Source: Bacteriovoracaceae bacterium
GTDB lineage: Bacteria > Bdellovibrionota > UBA1018
DNA: 6,604 nt
NCBI GenBank assembly: GCA_947446835.1
Contig: CANFHS010000133.1
Span: 1-6,604 of the forward strand
Reading direction: 5' to 3'
Below, piece by piece: positions 1 to 5,441 of this stretch. The notes under the pieces are model-generated. The model had not been told where the DNA came from and did no database searches. It saw only the letters and a list, made by a program, of their open reading frames with translations. How positions within the stretch are numbered: position 1 is the stretch's first letter; each line of letters opens with the position of its first letter. The position numbers were made by a program, and so were the translations under genes.

Positions 1-474
1 GGGGTGGTTGGCCAGGCCCAGCGCAGACGCCAGCACCGCGGCGCTCCGGGCGCGGGGCCGGGTTTCGGCCAGCGCCGCGCATGCCAGCACGCACGCTGCG
101 AGCGCCGCGTTCAGCGCGAACGCGTCGGGGATGAGGGCGTTGCGCCAGAAAGGGGCGGCGCTCGCCAGCACCAGGAGCACGGCCGCCGCCGCTCCCGACC
201 GGGCGCGCCCGAGCGTGGCCAGGGCGGCCAGCGCGGCGGTGGCAAAACCCAGGTTCAAGAGTGCGGCCTTGGAAAAGGCGTTTCCCCAGGGCCAAAGGCG
301 CAGGAATGCGGCCTGGAGCGACACCAGCAGCGGAAACCCAGGAGGGTGTGCCACGGTCCAGCGGAACGCGGCGGTGACCAATTCGCCCGAGTCGAGGTCC
401 TGGACGGTCACGGGTCGGGTCAGGATCCAGAAAACCAGGACCGCTGCGAGGGCGATCCAGGGGGCCCGCTTCAT
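1..474 (-). CDS. DUF2723 / GT117-family membrane glycosyltransferase, N-terminal part (runs off the left edge)
   Basis: The minus strand is open from an ATG at 474 to base 1 with no stop, giving the first 158 residues. Residues 5-19 form a first membrane helix. They are followed by a loop with D28-S-G-E and then A42-H-P-P-G-F-P, the acidic and HPPG(Y/F)P signature of the DUF2723 family (GT117, related to TMEM260). Further hydrophobic segments lie near 70-88, 97-110 and 119-136, and the fragment ends in GLANHP, like the conserved GL..NH of the family. Members are polytopic enzymes thought to use lipid-linked sugars to glycosylate exported proteins; donor and acceptor cannot be read here. The ATG overlaps the TGA of the upstream membrane peptide (ATGA), so translation is probably coupled, which fits the lack of a good ribosome binding site. 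The family call is confident; the specific activity is not. Confidence 0.85.
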   Translation of the reverse strand, partial: MKRAPWIALAAVLVFWILTRPVTVQDLDSGELVTAAFRWTVAHPPGFPLLVSLQAAFLRLWPWGNAFSKAALLNLGFATAALAALATLGRARSGAAAAVLLVLASAAPFWRNALIPDAFALNAALAACVLACAALAETRPRARSAAVLASALGLANHP

Positions 475-629
475 TGTGCCGGAGTGGGTGCGACCGCGGG
501 CAATGCAATCTGCGATGCGGGCAGACCTTGTTCCGCCTTTTTCTTCGTGACGCCGGTCACGATCACCATCACGAGGGCGATTCCCGTCGAGGCCAGGGCG
601 GTCCAGAAAACGGCAGTCAGGGCTTTCAT
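471..629 (-). CDS. Small single-helix membrane protein, 52 aa, coupled to the GT117 gene
   Basis: A 52-codon reading frame starts at ATG 629 and ends at TGA 471-473. Residues 5-26 form one strong membrane helix (start TAVFWTALAS), followed at once by KKK, suggesting a cytoplasmic C-terminus. The tail of about 20 residues is rich in Ala and Pro. Its stop shares four bases (ATGA) with the start of the glycosyltransferase gene, the main reason to believe it is real. No clear Shine-Dalgarno sequence precedes the ATG. It sits 41 bp from the divergent kinase gene's ATG, so promoters for both must lie in 630-670 or in coding sequence. I do not recognise the family. It could be an accessory subunit of the glycosyltransferase, but that is inference from position. 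Confidence 0.65.
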   Translation of the reverse strand: MKALTAVFWTALASTGIALVMVIVTGVTKKKAEQGLPASQIALPAVAPTPAQ

Positions 630-656
630 GCCCGGAAACTTATCAAAGTCATGTTA

Positions 657-667
657 GGGTGTCACCC
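657..667. repeat. Short palindrome at the kinase gene start
   Basis: GGGTGTCACCC is a perfect 5-bp-arm inverted repeat with a one-base centre. It contains the possible GTG start (659) and the AGGGTG ribosome-binding-like sequence of ATG 671. It could hide the ribosome binding site or be an operator for the divergent pair; it is short enough to be chance. Confidence 0.3.
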
Positions 668-670
668 AGC

Positions 671-1759
671 ATGAACCTGGAAAAACAGGGTGTTTTCTTC
701 CGATGTGTCGAAGACTCCAGTGACGCCATCATGATCTCGGATGCTTCGGGTCGGCTCCAGTACGTGAATCCGGCCTGGCAGCGCATTTACGGTTACAGCT
801 GGAGCGAGGCCATCGGCCAGACGCCACGGCTGCTGCGCTCGCGGCACCAGGGCGATGATTTTTACCAGACCCTTTGGGCAGAGATCCTGGACCCTGCCAA
901 GGGTTTCTGGAAAGGCGAGCTGGTGAACCGGGCCAAGGATGGGCGTGAAGTTCCCGTCCTGCTCACCATCACGCCTTATCGCAGGGATGGGGACGGAACG
1001 GTGGCAGGTTACATGGGCATCGCCATCGACCAGACCCGCAAGAAGGAGCTGGAGGCAGAGGTCATCCAGCAGGACCGGCTGGCTTCGATCGGCTTCCTGG
1101 CCTCGGGTCTGGCGCACGAGATCGGAAATCCGCTGGGCGTGATCCGGGGCCGGGCCGAGTACCTGGCCATGCGGAGCGAGATCAGCCAGACCGTCCGCGA
1201 CAACCTGGGTGTGATCGTGGCCCAGATTGACCGCATCTCGAAGCTGATCTACTCGCTGCTGCATCTGGCGCGCGCTGAACGGGCGGGCACGCCGCATCCG
1301 GTAGGCCTCCAGAAGGTTTGCCAGGACGTGGTGAACCTGATGACTCATCCGTTCCGGCAGGAAGGCGTGGCGCTGGAGCTCCTGGTTCCCGAATCCGCGC
1401 GCGCCCTGGTCGAGGCCGATCGCCTGGGCCAGGTCCTGCTGAACCTGGTGGTCAACGCGCTTCATGCCATCCAGTCGGCCAAGGCGGGGGGCCGTGCCGG
1501 GCCGCACTCGGTGCGGATCGAGGCGCGGGAACGCGATCGCGGCTGGGAGCTTTCGGTGAGCGACACGGGCACGGGCATCGACGAAGAGGCGATGAAGAAC
1601 CTGTTCAAGCCGTTCTTCACCACCAAGGAGGTGGGCAAGGGGACGGGCCTGGGCCTATCCATCTCCCAGCGGATCGTGTCCAGCTGGGGCGGACACATCC
1701 AGGTCGAAAGCCGTTGGGGGCAGGGGACCCGCTTCCGCGTCTACTTGCCGGCTTCCTGA
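671..1759 (+). CDS. PAS-domain sensor histidine kinase (soluble, NtrB-like)
   Basis: A 362-residue kinase numbered from ATG 671. An in-frame GTG at 659 would add four residues; ATG is preferred because AGGGTG lies 8 bp before it. Residues about 6-120 form a PAS sensor domain (for example GRLQYVNPAW and GYMGIAID), joined by a short coiled linker to a HisKA dimerisation domain with the phospho-accepting His149 in LAHEIGNPLG. The ATPase domain follows: N box with Asn262 (LNLVVNALHAIQ), G1 box SDTGTGID near 297-304, F box FKPFFTTKE near 312-320, and G2 box GKGTGLGLS near 322-330. There is no signal peptide or membrane segment, so it senses a cytoplasmic cue; the PAS ligand is unknown. It autophosphorylates and should pass phosphate to an NtrC-type partner. 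The obvious candidate is the regulator that converges on it and overlaps its 3' end by 19 bp. No convincing promoter was found upstream. Confidence 0.95.
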   Translation: MNLEKQGVFFRCVEDSSDAIMISDASGRLQYVNPAWQRIYGYSWSEAIGQTPRLLRSRHQGDDFYQTLWAEILDPAKGFWKGELVNRAKDGREVPVLLTITPYRRDGDGTVAGYMGIAIDQTRKKELEAEVIQQDRLASIGFLASGLAHEIGNPLGVIRGRAEYLAMRSEISQTVRDNLGVIVAQIDRISKLIYSLLHLARAERAGTPHPVGLQKVCQDVVNLMTHPFRQEGVALELLVPESARALVEADRLGQVLLNLVVNALHAIQSAKAGGRAGPHSVRIEARERDRGWELSVSDTGTGIDEEAMKNLFKPFFTTKEVGKGTGLGLSISQRIVSSWGGHIQVESRWGQGTRFRVYLPAS

Positions 1760-3189
1760 GTCCAGCCGTACTCGTGTTCCTTGCGGAGCAGGGTGCGGCG
1801 GTTGATGCCCAGGATCTGCGCGGCCCTTTCCTTGCGGCCGCCGGTTTTTTCGAGGACCTGCTGGATGTAACGTTCCTCGAGCGCGGCCAGCGTGGGCCAG
1901 TCCTGCGTGCTCTTGGTGTGGAACTGCTCGGGGGTTTCGGTCTCGGGCGAAGGGATGTCGGTCTCGTCGATCACCGTGCCCCGGCAGAGCACCACGGCCC
2001 GCTCGACCACGTTCTCCAGCTCGCGGACGTTGCCTTCCCATCTGAGGCGCATCAGCTTCTGCAGGGCCTTGGGGCTGAACCCCTTCACGGACGAGTCGTT
2101 CTGGGCCGTCACCTTGCGGAGAAAGTGCTCGGCCAGGAGCGGAATGTCCTCGGAGCGCTCGCGCAGGGGCGGTACCCGCAGCGGAATCACGCTCAGGCGG
2201 TAGAACAGGTCCTCGCGGAACCGGCCGTTGCGGATGGCTTCCTTCAGGTCCTTGTGGGTGGCGGCGATGAGGCGCACGTCGATGTCGCGGTCGGTGGTGT
2301 CGCCCACGGCCCGGATCTTCCGCTCCTGGATCACCCGCAGCAGCTTCGACTGCAGGGCCGGCTCCATGTCGCCGATCTCGTCCAGGAAAAGCGTCCCGCC
2401 TTCGGCTTCCTCGAACAGGCCGCGCTTGCGCTGGATGGCGCCGGTGAAGGAGCCCTTGGCGTGACCAAAGAGCTCGCTCTCGAGCAGCGATTCGGGAATA
2501 GCGGTGCAGTTGATGGCGACAAAGGGCTTGTGACGGCGCGGCCCCTTGTCGTGGATGGCGCGGGCGATCCGCTCCTTGCCGGTACCGCTCTCGCCCTGGA
2601 TCAGCACGTTGGCGGTGGTCGGGGCCACGCGCTGGATCAGGTCGAAGATGGAGCGCATGGCGGAGCTCTTGCCCAGGATTCCCGCGAACTGCTGGCCCGT
2701 GCGGATTTCCTGGCGGAGCAGCTGGTTGTCCTGCTTGAGGCGGCGGTGCTCGAGCGCCCGGTCCACGTTGACGCTGATTTCGGCCAGCTTGAATGGCTTG
2801 ACGATGTAGTGGAACGCGCCTCTCCGCATGGCCTCGATGGCGGTCTCGATCGACCCGAAGGCGGTGATCAGGACGACCGGAATTTCGGGGTGGAGACTCT
2901 GGATCTGGGCCGTCAGCTCAAGGCCGTCCATCTCGGGCATGTGGATGTCCGAGATGACGACATCCACCGGCGAGTGTTCCAGCAGCTTCAGCGCTTCGCT
3001 GGCTGAGCCGAAGGCTTCGACCGAGAACCCCTGGTTGGAAAAAAAGTCCCTGAGCAGGGACCGCATGTCTCCGTCGTCGTCGATGATGAGGACGCGGCCT
3101 TTGGGCGAGGGGGACAGCACGGGCGACTCCGATTGGGACGAAATGTCCCGACTCTGGGGCGTTTTGACCCAACTTTGGTCTGTTTTCAA
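1741..3189 (-). CDS. NtrC-family sigma-54-dependent response regulator
   Basis: 482 residues from TTG 3189. A receiver domain (about 31-145) has acidic residues D37-D39, phospho-acceptor Asp81 (ISDIHMPEMDG), Thr109 and Lys131 (VKPF). The AAA+ domain (about 171-400) has Walker A GESGTGKE at 199-206, the sigma-54 contact loop as GSFTGA at 246-251 (usual GAFTGA), Walker B GGTLFLDE at 264-271, arginine-finger region RFREDLFYRL near 323-332, and GNVREL at 386-391. A Fis-type helix-turn-helix occupies about 446-475. Phosphorylated, it should form an ATPase ring that opens RpoN promoters. Start choice: no ATG or GTG lies in frame between the upstream stop and TTG 3189, which has GGAG 5 bp before it. 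A GTG at 3120 (residue 24) also has GGAG, 6 bp before it, and would give a typical receiver-first protein of 459 residues. The first 30 residues are low-conservation-looking and overlap two operator-like dyads, so 3120 is a serious alternative. Partner kinase: the convergent 671-1759 gene. Confidence 0.95.
   Translation of the reverse strand: MKTDQSWVKTPQSRDISSQSESPVLSPSPKGRVLIIDDDGDMRSLLRDFFSNQGFSVEAFGSASEALKLLEHSPVDVVISDIHMPEMDGLELTAQIQSLHPEIPVVLITAFGSIETAIEAMRRGAFHYIVKPFKLAEISVNVDRALEHRRLKQDNQLLRQEIRTGQQFAGILGKSSAMRSIFDLIQRVAPTTANVLIQGESGTGKERIARAIHDKGPRRHKPFVAINCTAIPESLLESELFGHAKGSFTGAIQRKRGLFEEAEGGTLFLDEIGDMEPALQSKLLRVIQERKIRAVGDTTDRDIDVRLIAATHKDLKEAIRNGRFREDLFYRLSVIPLRVPPLRERSEDIPLLAEHFLRKVTAQNDSSVKGFSPKALQKLMRLRWEGNVRELENVVERAVVLCRGTVIDETDIPSPETETPEQFHTKSTQDWPTLAALEERYIQQVLEKTGGRKERAAQILGINRRTLLRKEHEYGWTQEAGK
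3135..3149. promoter_or_regulatory. Operator-like dyad, copy 1 (candidate activator site)
   Basis: GGGACGAAATGTCCC has perfect 5-bp inverted arms around a 5-bp AT-leaning centre. With its flanks it fits TGGGRCGWWWTGWCCCRA, shared with a second copy whose centre is 21 bp away, two helical turns. It lies in the 5' end of the response regulator reading frame, or just upstream of it if the GTG at 3120 is the start. Its centre is about 129 bp upstream of the predicted CBS-gene transcript start, a normal distance for an NtrC-type upstream activating sequence. Binding by the neighbouring regulator is inferred. Confidence 0.55.
3156..3170. promoter_or_regulatory. Operator-like dyad, copy 2 (candidate activator site)
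   Basis: GGGGCGTTTTGACCC pairs four of five arm positions and matches copy 1 at 10 of 15 bases (12 of 18 with flanks). Three of the five differences are A/T swaps in the centre. Its centre is about 108 bp upstream of the predicted CBS-gene transcript start. A possible third copy at 3177-3191, the next 21-bp step, keeps only the left GG and the central T-run and is not claimed. Confidence 0.55.
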
Positions 3190-3194
3190 GGTTT

Positions 3195-3198
3195 CTCC
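3195..3198 (-). promoter_or_regulatory. Ribosome binding site for the TTG start of the response regulator
   Basis: GGAG on the minus strand sits 5 bp before TTG 3189. It is the sequence support for that rare start codon. It falls within the short leader expected from the sigma-54 promoter at 3217-3232. Confidence 0.5.
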
Positions 3199-3216
3199 AT
3201 CCTTGGAGCGGGATTG

Positions 3217-3232
3217 AGCAGGAGTTGTGCCA
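3217..3232 (-). promoter_or_regulatory. Predicted sigma-54 promoter of the response regulator gene
   Basis: The minus strand reads TGGCACAACTCCTGCT. The -24 box TGGCAC is a perfect match to the sigma-54 consensus. The GG and GC dinucleotides are exactly 10 bp apart, and the -12 box is CTGCT where TTGCT is ideal. Transcription would begin near 3206, leaving about 17 nt before TTG 3189 and including its GGAG. Its -24 box is only 12 bp from that of the divergent promoter, so two polymerases probably cannot occupy both at once. Self-activation by the encoded regulator is inferred. Confidence 0.6.
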
Positions 3233-3244
3233 TGGGTCGATCGA

Positions 3245-3260
3245 TGGAATCGTTCTTGCG
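3245..3260 (+). promoter_or_regulatory. Predicted sigma-54 promoter of the CBS-domain gene
   Basis: The plus strand reads TGGAATCGTTCTTGCG, with GG and GC exactly 10 bp apart and a perfect TTGC -12 core. The -24 box TGGAAT departs from TGGCAC at two bases. Transcription would start near 3271, giving a leader of about 20 nt that contains the Shine-Dalgarno sequence of the CBS gene. The two 18-bp dyads lie at about -108 and -129, as expected of an NtrC-type activator site. Confidence 0.6.
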
Positions 3261-3274
3261 ACTGGGGTCATCCA

Positions 3275-3284
3275 AGAGAGGTGA
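3275..3284 (+). promoter_or_regulatory. Ribosome binding site of the CBS-domain gene
   Basis: AGAGAGGTGA ends 6 bp before ATG 3291. It is a strong Shine-Dalgarno match that fixes the start. Confidence 0.75.
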
Positions 3285-3290
3285 ATCCCC

Positions 3291-3704
3291 ATGAAAACGA
3301 CCCCGAAGATCCAGAAGTTCATGACCCCGATGCCCCACACGATCGGCAAGGATCAGCCCATCCGCAAGGCGCTGGAGATGATGCGCGAGCATCGTATCCG
3401 CCACCTGCCCGTCCAGGAGGGAGGCCAGCTGGTGGGTATCCTCAGTGACCGCGACATCAAGCTGGCGGCCTCGTTTTCAGGCCAGGAGAGCCTGACCTGC
3501 GAGGACGTGATGACGCCCGATCCGTACACGGTGCTGCCCGAGGCCGAGCTGCAGAACGTTTCCACCGAGATGGCCGAGCACAAGTATGGCTGTGCCATTG
3601 TCCAGCAACCCAACGGCAAGATCACCGGCATCTTCACCGAAGTGGATGCGCTGAGGGTGCTCTCGGAGGTTCTGAAGGAGAACTACAAGCCCGGGCACGC
3701 GTGA
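3291..3704 (+). CDS. Tandem CBS-domain protein
   Basis: 137 residues, made of a single CBS pair (Bateman module) with no attached enzyme or transporter domain. CBS1 spans about 8-62 and ends in GILSDRD (49-55). CBS2 spans about 73-130 with GIFTEVD (113-119). In both, the S/T-x-x-D motif (S52..D55, T116..D119) that usually contacts the ribose and phosphate of adenosine nucleotides is intact, so AMP, ATP, SAM or a similar ligand is likely. VMTPDP at 73-78 is a typical domain lead-in. The protein is cytoplasmic with no membrane segment. Such stand-alone pairs usually act as energy or nucleotide sensors on a partner protein, which is not identifiable here. It is divergent from the response regulator, with its own predicted sigma-54 promoter and an upstream pair of activator-like dyads. 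It is therefore the best candidate target of that regulator. Confidence 0.93.
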   Translation: MKTTPKIQKFMTPMPHTIGKDQPIRKALEMMREHRIRHLPVQEGGQLVGILSDRDIKLAASFSGQESLTCEDVMTPDPYTVLPEAELQNVSTEMAEHKYGCAIVQQPNGKITGIFTEVDALRVLSEVLKENYKPGHA

Positions 3705-3731
3705 GCGGCCGGGCCTGTTCAAGGCTTGCGG

Positions 3732-4064
3732 TTATTGGGAGGCTTTTTCGGCGGCCGCGTCGGAGGGCGCGGTCTTGCCCGCCAGCTGGCTGCCGATGGG
3801 GTGAGCCGGATCGCCGATGACCACGAAGTCGGTCGAAGAGAGCAGCACGAAGGCCCGGTCGCCTTCGATGCGCAGCACACGCCCTTTGGCGCCGTCCGCG
3901 CCGAAGCGGACTTTCTGGTTCGGCTGGAGGCTGGCCACGTCCGAGCCCTCCAGGATCACGGTCCGCGAATCGATGCGCCGGTGAACCGAAAGGTCGGCCG
4001 AGGCGACGGCGGGGATCATCGGGAGGACGAGGGCGAGGGCGGCAAGGGTCTTGAGCTTCAGCAT
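3732..4064 (-). CDS. Small exported protein of unknown function
   Basis: 110 residues from ATG 4064, which has AGGAGA 6 bp upstream. A Sec signal peptide is clear: MLKLK, a hydrophobic core at about 6-20, and a likely cut after ASA at 21-23. The mature part is about 87 residues, and its middle (about 26-92) looks like a small all-beta fold, with alternating hydrophobic strands such as KVRFGADG, GRVLRIEG and AFVLLSSTDFVVIG. The tail (about 93-110) is Ala- and Lys-rich and probably disordered. I do not recognise the family. The probable location is the periplasm. A strong sigma-54 promoter match upstream ties it to an RpoN regulon, so it may be made under the same kind of condition as the CBS protein. 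It converges on the CBS gene with 27 bp between stops and diverges from the amidoligase gene. Confidence 0.82.
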   Translation of the reverse strand: MLKLKTLAALALVLPMIPAVASADLSVHRRIDSRTVILEGSDVASLQPNQKVRFGADGAKGRVLRIEGDRAFVLLSSTDFVVIGDPAHPIGSQLAGKTAPSDAAAEKASQ

Positions 4065-4070
4065 GGAAAA

Positions 4071-4076
4071 TCTCCT
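4071..4076 (-). promoter_or_regulatory. Ribosome binding site of the small exported protein
   Basis: AGGAGA on the minus strand lies 6 bp before ATG 4064. It supports this start and falls inside the leader predicted from the sigma-54 promoter. Confidence 0.7.
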
Positions 4077-4100
4077 GGGATCGATTTTGAACGGTTATTG

Positions 4101-4116
4101 TGCAACGCGTGGGCCA
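4101..4116 (-). promoter_or_regulatory. Predicted sigma-54 promoter of the small exported protein gene
   Basis: The minus strand reads TGGCCCACGCGTTGCA. The -12 box TTGCA is perfect, the -24 box TGGCCC differs from TGGCAC at one base, and GG and GC are exactly 10 bp apart. The predicted start, near 4090, gives a leader of about 26 nt including AGGAGA. A perfect-arm dyad at 4178-4196 is centred about 97 bp upstream, a usual distance for an RpoN activator site. No comparable match serves the divergent amidoligase gene. Confidence 0.62.
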
Positions 4117-4177
4117 GCCGCCCGAAGCTGCATAGGCCTGAAAACATTGCGCTTTTTGTTTTATTCGAATGAAAGAT

Positions 4178-4196
4178 CTGTCCAATCGCTGGACAG
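4178..4196. promoter_or_regulatory. 19-bp inverted repeat between divergent genes (operator candidate)
   Basis: CTGTCCAATCGCTGGACAG has perfect 7-bp arms and a 5-bp centre. It lies about 97 bp upstream of the predicted sigma-54 start of the small exported protein gene and 73 bp before the amidoligase ATG. It could be an activator site for one gene or an operator for both. Its arms are oriented differently from the 3135-3170 dyads (TGTCC..GGACA, not GGGAC..GTCCC), so I do not assign it to the same regulator. An RNA hairpin is possible, but no T-run follows. Confidence 0.5.
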
Positions 4197-4269
4197 GCGA
4201 CCAAAAGCTGAGCCGTTCCAAAGCCTTGGGTTGCCTCAAGTTCGAAGGGCTGGCGCCGAAGGGAAGAGG

Positions 4270-5433
4270 ATGGGGTTTTTTCCGCGATTCACAGCACTTG
4301 GCCTTTTGACCCTGGCCTTCCTTTTTGCCGCTCCGGTGGGGCGTGCGGACGACGCCCCCGAATGCCTGGACAAGATGCTGGAGGTCTATCTGGGCGCGCT
4401 CGAGGCCATGGGCCCTTCCACGGTCCATCAGCCCAGCGTAGGGATCGAGGTCGAAGCCTACCTGCCTCGGCGTTCGGACGCGATCCAGGGGGAGTCGCGG
4501 AATCACTACTTTCCCATCCTGACGAGCGCCATCCAGGAGGCCGTGGGAAAGGGGGTTGCCGTGCAGGGAGTGCGAGCCGTGCGCCGGCAGAGCGGGTTGA
4601 ACAATTACAGCATCAAGTACCAGTTGGGCGGCGAAGACTACGAGTGGAAGCTGATCGGGGACGCATCGCTGGATATTTCAGACGACTGGGAAGGGTCCGA
4701 GATCGTTTCTCCCATCCTGAGGACGGACCGGGACCTGGAAATCTTCGGCAAGGTCATCCAGAGCATGCAGAAGGCCGGGATGCGGGAAGACGCCCGGACG
4801 GGCGGCACGCATGTGCATGTCGGGATGCCCGATGCCCGGGTCTTCGAAGTGGGCGCCCTGGCCAAGGTTTTTTCCATGGTGGAATTGGAGCTGGGCTTGA
4901 CCTTCCGGAAGCACCCGCACCGGTTCCTGTTCTCAAGGCCGGTGCCTGAGGACTTCACCAAGGTGGTGCCGAGCCTCATGCTGCACACCAGTTCGCTGGA
5001 TACCCTGATCCATGCCTACACCACCGGGAACTCCCGCTCGGTCCGCCACCAGTCGTTGAACCTCCACGCCCTGAAGAAGTACGGGACCGTCGAGTTCCGC
5101 CTGTTCAACAGCACGCTCGATGTGCAGGCCCTGGGCCTGATGGTCGACTTTTCACGCAAGCTGGTGACCGCGGTACGGACGGGGAACCCGAAGCTGACCC
5201 GGTACCTGCAAAGCCTGAAGGGCACCGACGCCTCGCTGGACGAGGTGGCTTCGGCCATCGGGGTCAACTTCGGCGAGCATCGCGATACCCTGAACCGGGT
5301 TGCCGAAGAGGCGAAACGGATCATCGATTTCGGTGGGGAGCTGAGCTCGACCAGTGTGGTGGCCTTCCTGATTGCCGCCTTCCTGGCCGAAGAGATGCTC
5401 CCGTCGGGCAATCCGGCGCCGGGCTCAGGCTGA
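4270..5433 (+). CDS. Amidoligase-family protein with an apparent signal peptide
   Basis: 387 residues from ATG 4270. AAGGGA lies a few bases upstream and a signal peptide begins at once. The frame stays open to 4051, but that start would overlap the divergent gene. A hydrophobic core spans about 7-23, with a probable cut after GRA at 24-26. The body matches the amidoligase family related to glutamine synthetase: GIEVE at 58-62, GDASLD at 130-135, GSEIVSPIL at 142-150, GGTHVHVG at 178-185, SLNLHAL near 262-268, and GTVEFRLFN at 272-280. These supply the acidic and histidine metal and ATP contacts. Relatives join amino groups to carboxylates in peptides or peptidoglycan-like substrates. Export is odd for an ATP-dependent enzyme. 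Either it uses another energy source, is anchored facing inwards, or is a non-catalytic binder. Residues 359-377 are a second hydrophobic stretch. The substrate is unknown. It ends 8 bp from the convergent CAP gene. Confidence 0.85.
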   Translation: MGFFPRFTALGLLTLAFLFAAPVGRADDAPECLDKMLEVYLGALEAMGPSTVHQPSVGIEVEAYLPRRSDAIQGESRNHYFPILTSAIQEAVGKGVAVQGVRAVRRQSGLNNYSIKYQLGGEDYEWKLIGDASLDISDDWEGSEIVSPILRTDRDLEIFGKVIQSMQKAGMREDARTGGTHVHVGMPDARVFEVGALAKVFSMVELELGLTFRKHPHRFLFSRPVPEDFTKVVPSLMLHTSSLDTLIHAYTTGNSRSVRHQSLNLHALKKYGTVEFRLFNSTLDVQALGLMVDFSRKLVTAVRTGNPKLTRYLQSLKGTDASLDEVASAIGVNFGEHRDTLNRVAEEAKRIIDFGGELSSTSVVAFLIAAFLAEEMLPSGNPAPGSG

Positions 5434-5441
5434 GGCAGGAA

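Noticed and set aside
4..657. Long plus-strand open frames over the left end (217 and 180 codons)
   Set aside because: They are Arg/Gly/Gln- or Ala/Arg-rich shadows of the minus-strand glycosyltransferase and membrane-peptide genes, which show family motifs and a coupled start.
656..670. GG-N10-GC spacing just before the kinase ATG as a sigma-54 promoter
   Set aside because: The -24 and -12 boxes otherwise match poorly and transcription would begin inside the coding region.
1318..3006. 562-codon plus-strand open frame opposite the response regulator
   Set aside because: It is an antisense shadow with no recognisable domain. The minus strand carries a complete receiver, AAA+ and helix-turn-helix protein.
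3177..3191. Third copy of the dyad at the next 21-bp step
   Set aside because: Only the left GG and the central T-run agree; the right arm is absent.
3186..3200. Four-codon minus-strand ORF (ATG GAG AAA CCT TGA) whose stop overlaps TTG 3189 as TTGA
   Set aside because: It would look like a leader peptide, but it is very short, has no spaced ribosome binding site, and would begin about 6 nt into the predicted transcript; chance is likely.
3713..3725. GCCT-gttca-AGGC hairpin between the convergent CBS and exported-protein genes as a terminator
   Set aside because: The stem is only 4 bp with no T-run directly after it on either strand.
4051..4269. N-terminal extension of the amidoligase frame back to ATG 4051
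   Set aside because: It would overlap the divergent gene, run through its promoter and the 19-bp dyad, and bury the signal peptide. ATG 4270 has a ribosome binding site.
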